A DNA stretch of 51,852 nt from Patescibacteria group bacterium UBA6220 (GCA_002421745.1 DISC01000003.1:75940-127791), one strand, 5' to 3'; shown: positions 14,954 to 22,006, numbered from the stretch's first letter. The notes: generated by a model not told the origin, from the letters alone. Program-made: numbers and translations.

Positions 14954-16687
14954 ATGAAAAATCAAGAAATTGCCAAAATTTTATTTGAGATCGGCGATTT
15001 TTTAGAGTTAAATGAAATTCCATTTAAGCCTAAGGCATATCAGCAAGCTGCAATCATTTTGGATTCTATGGAGGAAGATGTGGCAGAGATATATAAGCGA
15101 GAAGGATTGAAGGGTCTAGAAAATATTCCAGCTATTGGAAAAAGTATTGCGGAAAAAATAGAAGAATATTTAAAAACAGGTAAAATCGCTTATTATAAAG
15201 ATATAAAAAAAACATCACCTATTGATTTTGAAGAATTAATCAAAGTAGAGGGTTTGGGTGTGAGAAGAATAAAAAAGCTTTATGATGAGCTTGGTGTAAA
15301 AAATCTAGCTAGCTTGGAAAAAGTCGCTAAGGCTGGAAAAATTGCTCCGTTGTTTGGTTTTGGTAAAAAAACCGAAGATAATATTTTAGAAGCTATAGAA
15401 TTTTTAAAACATTTTAAGGGTAGATTTTTGTTACGTGAAATTTTGCCACAAATAAAATTAATTGAAGAAAAGATATCCAAAATAAGTGGTGTAAAAAAAA
15501 TATCTGTAGCTGGATCTACTCGCAGAAAAAAAGAAACCATTGGGGATGCAGATATTTTGGTTGGTGTTCCGGATGCCTCGGATAGATATTTGATTGAAAA
15601 AATAATGAAAACATTTGTAGCTATGGACAATGTAGTAAAAATTGTAGCTAAAGGAGAAACTAAATCATCAGTCAAAACAAAAGAAGGCCTAGATATTGAC
15701 TTAAGAGTGGTGCCTGTAAGTTCTTTTGGGGCAGCTTTGCAATATTTTACTGGTAGCAAGGAACATAATGTTGCTATTAGACGTTTGGCTATTAAGCAGG
15801 GGCTAAAATTAAGCGAGTATGGTTTGTTTACGCGCAAGGGAAGTAAAATAAGGGGTGAGACCGAAGAAGAGATATATGAGAGGCTGGGGATGGAATGGAT
15901 CCCTCCGGAAATTAGAGAAAACCAAGGAGAAATAGAAGCAGCTATAACTAGAAACTTGCCTAAACTGGTAGAACCCAGAGATATTAAAGGAGATTTTCAT
16001 TGTCATTCTAATTGGGACGGAGGACAAGATTCTTTACTTGAATTATGTGAAAGAGCTATGGAAATTGGTTATGAATATTTGGGAATTAGCGATCATACCA
16101 AATCTTTAAAAATAGAAAATGGATTAAATGAAAAAGACTTACTAAAGCAAAAAAAAGAAATAGACAGATTAAACGAAGAATTTAAAAAACAAGGGAAGAT
16201 TTTTAAATTATTACAAGGAGCGGAAGTTGAAATATTGAAAGATGGTTCATTAGATTTTGATAATAACACTTTAAAGCAGTTAGATTATGTTAGTGTTAGT
16301 ATTCATTCTAATTTTAAAATGAACAAGAGAGAGATGACAAAGAGAATAATTAAAGCTATTTCCAATCCTTATGTTTCGATTTTAAATCATCCAACTGGTA
16401 AGATTTTAGGTAAGAGGGATTCTTACGAAGTGGATATGGAAGAAATATTTAAAGCTGCAAAAGAAAATAATGTTGCCATAGAAATAAATTGTTTTCGCGA
16501 TGATTTAAGTGCGCAAAGTGCTAGACGTGCCAAAGAATTAGGAGTAAGGCTTTGTATTGGCAGTGATGCGCATTTTAAAAAAGAATTATATGATATGGAG
16601 TATGGGGCTTATCAAGCTCGACGTGCATGGTTAGAAAAAAAAGACATTCTTAATGCCCAGCCATTAGAAAAACTTTGGCTGAAATAA
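14954..16687 (+). CDS. polX: DNA polymerase X family protein with PHP domain
   Basis: I prefer the ATG at 14954 (MKNQEIAKILFEIGDFLELN, 577 residues) over the in-frame GTG at 14939. The N-terminal helix-hairpin-helix region has LENIPAIGKSIAEKIEEYL. The polymerase palm has GSTRRKKETIGDADILVGVP and GLDIDLRVVP, which carry the catalytic Asp residues. The C-terminal PHP domain has GDFHCHSNWDGGQDSLLELC, GISDHTKSL, EVEILKDGS, LNHPTG and IGSDAHFKKE, all consistent with a 3'-5' exonuclease metal site. Bacterial PolX fills short gaps in base excision repair. Length and layout are normal. Confidence 0.95.
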   Translation: MKNQEIAKILFEIGDFLELNEIPFKPKAYQQAAIILDSMEEDVAEIYKREGLKGLENIPAIGKSIAEKIEEYLKTGKIAYYKDIKKTSPIDFEELIKVEGLGVRRIKKLYDELGVKNLASLEKVAKAGKIAPLFGFGKKTEDNILEAIEFLKHFKGRFLLREILPQIKLIEEKISKISGVKKISVAGSTRRKKETIGDADILVGVPDASDRYLIEKIMKTFVAMDNVVKIVAKGETKSSVKTKEGLDIDLRVVPVSSFGAALQYFTGSKEHNVAIRRLAIKQGLKLSEYGLFTRKGSKIRGETEEEIYERLGMEWIPPEIRENQGEIEAAITRNLPKLVEPRDIKGDFHCHSNWDGGQDSLLELCERAMEIGYEYLGISDHTKSLKIENGLNEKDLLKQKKEIDRLNEEFKKQGKIFKLLQGAEVEILKDGSLDFDNNTLKQLDYVSVSIHSNFKMNKREMTKRIIKAISNPYVSILNHPTGKILGKRDSYEVDMEEIFKAAKENNVAIEINCFRDDLSAQSARRAKELGVRLCIGSDAHFKKELYDMEYGAYQARRAWLEKKDILNAQPLEKLWLK

Positions 16688-16691
16688 AATA

Positions 16692-17102
16692 ATGAATAAT
16701 CAAAAATTATTTCAAATAGTAAAAGATTTAAATTTGCCGCTTGGTGAATATGCTATTTTTGGCAGCGGACCAATGGGGATTAGAGGAATTAGAGAAATGC
16801 ACGATGTGGATATTATTGTTACACATAAGCTATGGAATGATTTTATAGGTAAGCCTGGATGGGAAGTAAGGCAAGTAGACAACTTGCAAGGTATGAAAAA
16901 TTACAAACTTAATGTTGAGATTTGGAAGGATTGGTGGATTGGCTGGGATGTTGATCAAATGATAAATGAATCTGAGATATTTGATGGCTTGCCTTTTGTT
17001 AAGTTGGAAATGATGATTGAGTGGAAAACACTGATTGCTCGAGAAAAAGATTTAAAAGATTTGGAATTAATATTAAAATGGCAAAAAGATAATAAAAAAT
17101 AA
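16692..17102 (+). CDS. Nucleotidyltransferase-fold protein
   Basis: A 136-residue protein. YAIFGSGPMGIRGIREMHDVDIIVT resembles the GSx...DxD active-site pattern of the DNA polymerase beta-like nucleotidyltransferase fold, with H-D-V-D as the likely metal pair. It starts 4 bases after polX and is probably cotranscribed. No toxin or antitoxin partner with a HEPN domain is visible next to it, so I do not call it part of a toxin system. The function is unknown. Confidence 0.55.
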   Translation: MNNQKLFQIVKDLNLPLGEYAIFGSGPMGIRGIREMHDVDIIVTHKLWNDFIGKPGWEVRQVDNLQGMKNYKLNVEIWKDWWIGWDVDQMINESEIFDGLPFVKLEMMIEWKTLIAREKDLKDLELILKWQKDNKK

Positions 17103-17114
17103 AAATTAGTAGAT

Positions 17115-18053
17115 ATGGTATTAAAAGAAAAAAGTTTTCCGTTTCAAGAAAATGAAAATAATAACATAGAAATTGAAAGATCAGAAGAAAATCAAGAACA
17201 GGAAGTGGACATATATAGAAAAGCCAGAGAAGAGGCCGATGTTTTTTTAAAAAATATAGAATTTATTAAAAAAGAAGAAATAATCGAAGTAATACCAGAA
17301 GAAATTAAAGAAGAAACTCCAGTATTTGTTTCGCCTGGGTGGGGAGTATCTTTGGAGCTGCAAAAACAAAGCTTAAAGACAATTTCATTAGAAGGGAGAA
17401 TTGCTCTAACAGCTTGCTTTGAAAGAGAGGAAAAAATTAAAGAAGGAGAAGAGGGAGATATTCCAATTGCTGAATTGCAAAAAGCATTAACAATAGTGAG
17501 CGCGCTTGAAAAAATGGGAGAAGGTAGATTTGATGCGATTGGTCATTCTGAAGGTGGTTTAAATTTAGCAATTGCTGCTAGTCTTTATCCTGAAAAATTT
17601 AGAAATTTGGTCTTTATTTCTCCGGCAGGAATGATAGGAAAAGATTCATATATGGATTTAATTAAAAGATTTGCAATAGACGAAGGAATAAAGGAATTTA
17701 AAAATATGGAAAAATCCAATATAGATTCTTTTTATAAATATTTTAAAGGAATTTTAAAATATGTTTTTAAAAATCCACTCCTTGCTCATAAAGAAATAAA
17801 AGAGATAAGCCAAATGGATATTTTTAAAATGACAAAATATTTAAAAGATCGTGGTGTTGGCGTTGGATTTGTTTGCGGAGCGGATGATAAGGTTTTTCCG
17901 ATTGAAGAGGTTATTAAAAATGTTAATAAGCAAAATTTGGATCATTTTATTTCTACAACAGGCGATCACGGCGCATTTATTTTTGATGATAAACATATTT
18001 TATTAGCAACAGATTTATTAAAAAATATGGATAAAAAAGATGAACAAAACTAA
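17115..18053 (+). CDS. Alpha/beta-hydrolase
   Basis: A 312-residue protein. The first 70 residues are highly charged (Glu/Lys rich) and probably disordered. The fold then begins at VFVSPGWGVSLEL, with the nucleophile elbow in FDAIGHSEGGLNLAIAASLYPEKFRNL (GHSEG). VGFVCGADDKVFP places the acid, and STTGDHGAFIF the His. All three catalytic positions are therefore visible. There is no signal peptide, so it is cytoplasmic. The substrate cannot be told. Its end overlaps the next gene by 14 bases. Confidence 0.75.
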   Translation: MVLKEKSFPFQENENNNIEIERSEENQEQEVDIYRKAREEADVFLKNIEFIKKEEIIEVIPEEIKEETPVFVSPGWGVSLELQKQSLKTISLEGRIALTACFEREEKIKEGEEGDIPIAELQKALTIVSALEKMGEGRFDAIGHSEGGLNLAIAASLYPEKFRNLVFISPAGMIGKDSYMDLIKRFAIDEGIKEFKNMEKSNIDSFYKYFKGILKYVFKNPLLAHKEIKEISQMDIFKMTKYLKDRGVGVGFVCGADDKVFPIEEVIKNVNKQNLDHFISTTGDHGAFIFDDKHILLATDLLKNMDKKDEQN

Positions 18054-18969
18054 AGCACTATTATTAATGTCCGGAGGATTGGACTCTTTGCTTGCGGCAA
18101 AAATACTACAAAATCAAAACATACAGGTTACGCCGATTTGTTTTAAGAGTTATTTTTTTGGCTGTGAAGTTGCGCAAAAAACTTGTAAGCAATTAGGCTT
18201 AAAATTAAAAGAAGTGGATTTTAGTAAAAAGTATTTAACTATGTTAAAGGCGCCAAAGTTTGGTCGTGGCACAGCTTTTAATCCTTGTATTGATTGCCAC
18301 TTATTGATGTTAAAGGAAGCAAAAAAAATAATGATTAAAGATGGATATGATTTTATTGCTACCGGAGAGGTGGTAGGAGAAAGACCAATGTCTCAAAATC
18401 CACACGCCATCCAATTAATAGAAAAAGAGGCTAAGTTAGATGGTTTGATTGTCCGACCTTTATCGCTTAAGGTTTTACCAATTACTTTTCCCGAAAAAAA
18501 AGGATTGATTAGTCGAGATAATTTTTATGGTGTTACTGGACGTAGCCGTAAGCCACAATTGCAAATGGTTAAAGATTTTGGCATTGAAGAATTTGTAACT
18601 CCCGGCGGTGGCTGTATTTTAACAGAAAAATATTATGGAGTTAATTTAAAAAAAATATTATCTTTTAAAAAAAATCCAGACAACAATGATTGCGCTATTA
18701 TTAGAGAGGGTAGAGTGTTTTGGGAGGATAGTAGTTTGATTGTAGTGGCTCGAAATGAAAAAGAATCAAGGCAATTAAAAAAAATAAGGAAATTAACTGA
18801 TTTATATTTAGAGCCTAAAAATTTTTCCGGCCCTTCTATTATTATCCGACCATATAAAAAATCATCCCGAAAGGGGATGACTTTGATTGGTGAAAAATAT
18901 TTAAAACAGTTTTCTAAAAATATTCTAGAAAATCCGATTATTGAGCTTTTACCTTCTCTAAAATCTTAG
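18040..18969 (+). CDS. PP-loop tRNA thiolation enzyme (ThiI/MnmA-related)
   Basis: A 309-residue protein. LLLMSGGLDSLLAAKIL is the PP-loop (SGGxDS) that adenylates a tRNA uridine. FNPCIDCHLLMLKEA has a CxxC pair, followed by FIATGEVVGERPMSQ and TPGGGCIL. These fit the TrmU-like PP-loop family that lacks the full ThiI THUMP architecture. Sulfur transfer to tRNA is the likely reaction; the uridine position (8 or 34) cannot be decided. Its 3' end overlaps rplT on the other strand by 32 bases and carries the rplT-side terminator within its coding sequence. Confidence 0.75.
   Translation: MNKTKALLLMSGGLDSLLAAKILQNQNIQVTPICFKSYFFGCEVAQKTCKQLGLKLKEVDFSKKYLTMLKAPKFGRGTAFNPCIDCHLLMLKEAKKIMIKDGYDFIATGEVVGERPMSQNPHAIQLIEKEAKLDGLIVRPLSLKVLPITFPEKKGLISRDNFYGVTGRSRKPQLQMVKDFGIEEFVTPGGGCILTEKYYGVNLKKILSFKKNPDNNDCAIIREGRVFWEDSSLIVVARNEKESRQLKKIRKLTDLYLEPKNFSGPSIIIRPYKKSSRKGMTLIGEKYLKQFSKNILENPIIELLPSLKS
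18854..18880 (-). terminator. Terminator of the smpB-to-rplT operon, inside the convergent CDS
   Basis: On the minus strand TCATCCC pairs with GGGATGA (plus positions 18862-18868 and 18874-18880) around CTTTC. It is followed by a run of six T's (plus A's at 18856-18861). It lies 58-84 bases beyond the rplT stop and within the thiolase-like coding sequence. Confidence 0.75.
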
Positions 18970-19288
18970 CAAAGATTGAAGGATTTTCTTCAGCGAATTG
19001 AGCCAAAATTTTTCTATCGATTTCAATGTTTAATTTCTTTAATCCAGCGATAAATTTGCTGTAGGAAATACCATTTTCTTTGCAAACAGACGAGATTCTA
19101 ATTTGCCACAATCCGCGCCTTTCTCTTTTTAAAACCTTTCTGTCTCTATAGGCATAAGACCAAGCTTTCATCAAGGCTTGTTTTGCAGCTAAAAACTTAG
19201 TACTTCTGCTCCACATAAAACCTTTAGCTTGCTTGATGATATTCTTTCTTCTTTTGTGGGCAGCAACACCCCTTTTTACTCTTACCAT
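18938..19288 (-). CDS. rplT: 50S ribosomal protein L20
   Basis: The 116 residues beginning MVRVKRGVAAHKRRKNIIKQ, with KGFMWSRSTKFLAAKQALMKAWSYAYRDRKV, are the conserved L20 sequence. L20 binds 23S rRNA and is needed early in 50S assembly. It follows rpmI by 9 bases in the usual infC-rpmI-rplT order. In some bacteria L20 represses this operon, but I see no obvious mimic structure here. The 3' end overlaps the convergent thiolase-like gene. Confidence 0.98.
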   Translation of the reverse strand: MVRVKRGVAAHKRRKNIIKQAKGFMWSRSTKFLAAKQALMKAWSYAYRDRKVLKRERRGLWQIRISSVCKENGISYSKFIAGLKKLNIEIDRKILAQFAEENPSIFAKILEKVKAQ

Positions 19289-19297
19289 AATCTATGT

Positions 19298-19492
19298 TTA
19301 TTTACCTAATAATTTTTTAATTTTCTTAGCTTCCGGTTCTGACAATTTTACCATCTTGCGAAGTTGTCTCCTTTTTTTACCTGTTTGTTTAGACAAAAGG
19401 TGGTCTTGTCCTACGGCTCTTCTTAACACGATACCATTTTTTGTTACTCGAAATCTTTTCGTGATTGATTTTCTAGTTTTTCCTTTGTTCAT
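19298..19492 (-). CDS. rpmI: 50S ribosomal protein L35
   Basis: The 64 residues (MNKGKTRKSITKRFRVTKNG, RRAVGQDHLLSKQTGKKRRQLRK) match L35 in length and in its basic character, including the conserved region around HLLSKQTGKKRR. It lies 1 base after the infC stop and is surely cotranscribed with infC and rplT. Confidence 0.97.
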   Translation of the reverse strand: MNKGKTRKSITKRFRVTKNGIVLRRAVGQDHLLSKQTGKKRRQLRKMVKLSEPEAKKIKKLLGK

Positions 19493-19493
19493 A

Positions 19494-20003
19494 TTACTTT
19501 TTTGCTATTATCATTGATAAGCCTCTGGGCTCTCTTTTTAATTCTTTTTCTATTTTTACTTCTATTTTCTGGGATAATGAGTCCAAAAACTTTTTTATTC
19601 TTTGTTCTCCTACTGCATTAAGGGATTTTTGTCTTCCTCGAAGTAGTAGATCCACTTTTACTTTATCACCATCTTTCAAAAATTTTTCAGCAGCCAATAC
19701 TCTGGTTTCAATGTCGTTGTCGGAAATATTGAAAGTTAATCGAATTGATTTTACTTCTCCGCCCTTTTGGCCGACGCTGATTTTTCTTTCTTTCTTTTTT
19801 AGGGAATACAGATATTTGCCATAGTCACCGATTTTTGTAACCGGTGGGTCAACTTTTTCTGTTACTTGAATCAAGTCCATGCCTTTTTGTTTAGCCATTT
19901 CCAGCGCTTCTGCCAATGGAACCAAACCTAATTGAGCTCCTGTTTCATCTATCAATCTTACTTCTTTGGCCCGTATTTGATTGTTTTGTAATGGTTTATT
20001 CAA
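19494..20003 (-). CDS. infC: Translation initiation factor IF-3, non-AUG start
   Basis: A 169-residue protein with both IF-3 domains: NNQIRAKEVRLIDETGAQLG at the N-terminus and GGEVKSIRLTFNISDNDIETR opening the C-terminal domain. IF-3 prevents premature 50S joining and checks the start codon. The start shown is TTG (20001-20003). The codon immediately upstream in frame is ATT and the one before that is a TAA stop, so no AUG start is possible near the conserved N-terminus. The gene begins about 10 bases after the 3' end of ssrA. Confidence 0.96.
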   Translation of the reverse strand: MNKPLQNNQIRAKEVRLIDETGAQLGLVPLAEALEMAKQKGMDLIQVTEKVDPPVTKIGDYGKYLYSLKKKERKISVGQKGGEVKSIRLTFNISDNDIETRVLAAEKFLKDGDKVKVDLLLRGRQKSLNAVGEQRIKKFLDSLSQKIEVKIEKELKREPRGLSMIIAKK

Positions 20004-20014
20004 AATTTACTTTG

Positions 20015-20359
20015 TGGAGGTGGCGAGTAATGAGCCCGCGTCCAAAAATTATCTTAATAATAACTCTACAAGCGTATTCCGGCTTGTATAAGCTATAGGT
20101 CATAAGCCGGAAGAAATACCTAAAGCTGTGATTTAATTTTGTTTTGGTGGCGCTCCTTAAATCAGAGAGCGATACCTATTCCACTAATTTATGCCCTTAT
20201 CCGCTCAGTGGAAGTCGGCAGTAAGGACAGCATTAAGCGTAAGCTAATGCAGGTTGTTCAAATAAGTTTGCACTTAGTTGTTTTCTCTAAGTTTTACGAG
20301 GTTGGAGAATACTCGGCTTGCATATTATTTTCAAATTTCTGTCGAAGCGATTCACCCCC
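20015..20359 (-). ncRNA. ssrA: Transfer-messenger RNA (tmRNA)
   Basis: The 5' end GGGGGTGAATCGCTTCGAC and the 3' end GCGGGCTCATTACTCGCC plus ACCTCCA form a tRNA-like half. The acceptor stem is 7 bp (GGGGGTG with CACCTCC, one wobble) with discriminator A; CCA is not encoded. The resume codon GCA follows CTAAGT, and the tag ORF (20233-20271) encodes ANLFEQPALAYA then TAA. tmRNA with SmpB rescues ribosomes stalled on nonstop mRNA. The first 8 bases overlap the end of smpB, and infC follows directly. The T-loop reads CTCATTA, not the usual TTCRANY. Confidence 0.93.
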
Positions 20360-20816
20360 GTGTTTTTAACTCGGTGTTTATCTTTCTTTGTGTCTCTCTT
20401 TTTTTGATGGATTCACGCTTGTCAAAGTTTTTTTTACCCTTGGCTAAGCCAATCAACATCTTCAATTTGTGTTTTTTAGTATAAACCAATAATGGCACTA
20501 AAGTCAAGCCTTTTTCCTTTATTTTATCTACTAAATATTCGATTTCAGATTTGTGTAAAAGTAGTTTTCTGTCGCGTTGCGGGACATAGTTTTCTGCTAT
20601 ATTTAATGGCTGATAAGGGGGAATATTGGCGCCAACCCAAAAAACCTCAGGTTTTTCTGGATTTTTACGTTTAATCATCACATAATTGCCTTGGAGGCTT
20701 ACTCCGCGAGCTCGTAATGATTTTACTTCTTGGCCGTTTAATTCCATTCCTGCTTCGATTTTTTCCAAAATGTCGTAGTTATAGCCGGCTTTTTTATTAT
20801 CAGCGATTATTGCCAT
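20352..20816 (-). CDS. smpB: SsrA-binding protein SmpB
   Basis: I start at the ATG at 20816 (MAIIADNKKAGYNYDILEKI, 154 residues), where SmpB homologues begin; the frame is open to 20894 but adds a Tyr-rich tract unlike any SmpB. EAGMELNGQEVKSLRARGVSLQGNYV, YQPLNIAENYVPQRDRKLLLHKSEI and GLTLVPL are family signatures. The tail GKKNFDKRESIKKRE is the part that enters the mRNA channel. The last codons (GGG, TGA) lie in the ssrA acceptor stem sequence, so gene and RNA share 8 bases. Confidence 0.96.
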   Translation of the reverse strand: MAIIADNKKAGYNYDILEKIEAGMELNGQEVKSLRARGVSLQGNYVMIKRKNPEKPEVFWVGANIPPYQPLNIAENYVPQRDRKLLLHKSEIEYLVDKIKEKGLTLVPLLVYTKKHKLKMLIGLAKGKKNFDKRESIKKRETQRKINTELKTRG

Positions 20817-20828
20817 ACTTGTTCTTGT

Positions 20829-20857
20829 ATTATATTGCACGTATATTTGAATGTATA
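20829..20857 (-). promoter_or_regulatory. Promoter of the smpB-ssrA-infC-rpmI-rplT operon
   Basis: On the minus strand a perfect TATAAT (20829-20834) lies 17 bp after TATACA (20852-20857, 4 of 6 matches to TTGACA). It ends 12 bases before the smpB ATG, giving a 5' UTR of about 6 bases. Confidence 0.55.
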
Positions 20858-21020
20858 CGTCTTGTATATACGCGTTTGCGTATACGTATTGCATGTATGC
20901 GTATTATAACACGCATAATTGCATATACACGCCATGTATACACGGTATATGCACGGTGGTATGTGCATGTAATTGTATTGCATGCCATTCGGCATGCCAT
21001 TAAAAAGGCGTGATTTGGGA

Positions 21021-21195
21021 ATGTTAAGGTATTCGATACCTTAACATGGGTTATTTAAGAATGTTTTTAATGTTCGTCAGATTTTGCTAAACCTGACGTC
21101 AATCAGTAGGAACGTTAAGGTATCGAATACCTTAACATGATATTTTAATATGGGTTTTTAATGTTCATCAGATTCTGCTGAATCTGACGTCAATT
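21021..21195. repeat. Two tandem copies of a 91-bp hairpin unit
   Basis: The first copy has a palindrome at 21021-21047 (12-bp arms, loop TCG) and a CGTCAG/CTGACG hairpin at 21075-21098. The second repeats these 91 bp further on: GTTAAGGTAT-CGA-ATACCTTAAC at 21114-21136 and TCAGATTC-TGCT-GAATCTGA at 21168-21187. The palindrome core of copy 2 is the exact reverse complement of copy 1. The segment beginning TTTTTAATGTTC is a direct repeat (21064 and 21155). Confidence 0.8.
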
Positions 21196-21243
21196 AGCTC
21201 GCGCTAATTGATTTAAGCTTATCTGATTTTTCTTCGAAAGCCA

Positions 21244-21280
21244 ACCCTGTTAAATAAATAAGATTGGGATTTGAGCTAGT
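21244..21280 (-). repeat. Third copy of the 13-bp repeat with decayed GIY-YIG 3' end
   Basis: ACCCTGTTAAATA (21244-21256) matches the inverted repeats at 13948 and 14224. Reading the minus strand, GCTCAAAT, CTTATTTA and ACAGGGT occur in the same order as at the end of the GIY-YIG gene, separated by two short insertions. No left end or ORF remains. Confidence 0.55.
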
Positions 21281-21312
21281 TTGTAGTTTTGATTTGGTGA
21301 TTAATTAAAGTG

Positions 21313-21341
21313 AAAGAGAGATTACAGTGCAATCTCTCTTT
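21313..21341 (-). terminator. Hairpin after the 66-residue membrane protein gene
   Basis: A perfect 11-bp stem (AAAGAGAGATT at 21313-21323 with AATCTCTCTTT at 21331-21341) lies 4 bases beyond the stop of the minus-strand gene. The following T tract on that strand is weak. Confidence 0.5.
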
Positions 21342-21345
21342 GTTT

Positions 21346-21546
21346 CTAAGCGCAAGCGCTAAGGGCAACATATATACCGATGGTAATCATGATTGATCCA
21401 ATCAAAATGTTGGGCCATCTTTTTTTAGAAATTTTGAGCTCATCGATAGATATATAGGATCCGATAATTCCTATAATCAAACCGACAAGCAAAAGAGCAA
21501 TAGTGGTTATAATTTTTATGCAAGAGACAAGGGTCGTGGAGAACAT
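21346..21546 (-). CDS. Small two-helix membrane protein
   Basis: A 66-residue protein with two hydrophobic helices (about 10-30 and 45-63) joined by a short charged loop ISIDELKISKKRWPN. I recognise no family. A good promoter and an AGGAAT ribosome-binding site 6 bases before the ATG support its reality. The end LSACA is encoded within a short inverted repeat. Confidence 0.6.
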   Translation of the reverse strand: MFSTTLVSCIKIITTIALLLVGLIIGIIGSYISIDELKISKKRWPNILIGSIMITIGIYVALSACA

Positions 21547-21564
21547 AATAATTCCTACTTAATC

Positions 21565-21591
21565 AATATAATTATTAATCAAAATAGTCAA
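21565..21591 (-). promoter_or_regulatory. Promoter of the 66-residue membrane protein gene
   Basis: On the minus strand TTGACT (21586-21591) is followed after 15 bp by TATATT (21565-21570). The same arrangement (CTATTGAC, 15 bp, TATA) occurs before the next gene upstream. Confidence 0.6.
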
Positions 21592-21603
21592 TAGAATTTT
21601 TTT

Positions 21604-21638
21604 ATAAAAAAATAGGATTATTTTTTTAAAATAATCCT
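21604..21638 (-). terminator. Terminator of the 122-residue membrane protein gene
   Basis: AGGATTATTTT (21614-21624) pairs with AAAATAATCCT (21628-21638) over 11 perfect base pairs. On the minus strand it runs into TATTTTTTTAT. The upstream arm touches the stop codon. Confidence 0.8.
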
Positions 21639-22006
21639 TAAAGAATTTGTTTTACTAAAATTATTTCTACTACGAGAAGAGTAATTCCAAGTAAGGAAAA
21701 GAAGATACCTGACCGCAAAAACATTTTACTGAGTGGTTTCATTTTACACTGATCACACTCAGAGCTTTGATATGCGTCGCAAAATTTTTTGCAATTTTTT
21801 TTCAATATAAAAATATCAAATAAAGAATACATACCCAAAAGTAGAGAAACACTTCCAAAAAAAGCTGTAACAATCAAAGCTAAAAACAAAAGCAGGTAGA
21901 TGACAAGAGAGGTGATTGCGGTCAAAGAGATTGCTTGTAAAAGCATTACGCTTTTTTGTAATAAATTTAAAATGAGCACGATTAGATAGGACACCAGGTT
22001 GTTCAT
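21638..22006 (-). CDS. Small membrane protein with a Cys cluster
   Basis: A 122-residue protein with three or four hydrophobic segments and a connecting loop NCKKFCDAYQSSECDQCKMK holding four Cys (CxxxC...CxxC), a possible metal or redox site. I do not recognise a family. A TTGACA promoter upstream and a terminator downstream make it a monocistronic gene. It differs from the adjacent 66-residue gene in sequence but shares its promoter style. Confidence 0.6.
   Translation of the reverse strand: MNNLVSYLIVLILNLLQKSVMLLQAISLTAITSLVIYLLLFLALIVTAFFGSVSLLLGMYSLFDIFILKKNCKKFCDAYQSSECDQCKMKPLSKMFLRSGIFFSLLGITLLVVEIILVKQIL

Larger units (their letters stand above)
20817..21345. other. Gene-free, hairpin-rich intergenic region
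   Basis: I see no credible gene here. In order it holds an alternating purine-pyrimidine tract to about 20980, the palindrome GCATGCC-ATTC-GGCATGC (20980-20997), two copies of a 91-bp unit with two hairpins each, and CAATTAGC-TCGC-GCTAATTG (21191-21210). Then come a 13-bp repeat shared with the GIY-YIG element (21244-21256) and an 11-bp stem at 21313-21341. Frames through it encode only low-complexity Tyr-, Cys- and Thr-rich strings. Confidence 0.7.

Noticed and set aside
16692..17102. Type VII (HEPN/MNT) toxin-antitoxin system
   Set aside because: A nucleotidyltransferase-like protein is present but no HEPN partner is adjacent; polX precedes it and a hydrolase follows.
20139..20484. Plus-strand ORFs within the tmRNA gene
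   Set aside because: They are antisense to ssrA and smpB and resemble nothing.
20352..20894. Longer SmpB starting at 20894
   Set aside because: The extra 26 residues come from the repetitive tract and overlap the TATAAT promoter; SmpB proteins begin at the MAIIADNKKAGYNYDIL position.
20807..21013. Tyr- and Cys-rich ORFs on both strands upstream of smpB
   Set aside because: They are translations of the alternating purine-pyrimidine tract, with low complexity and no family resemblance.
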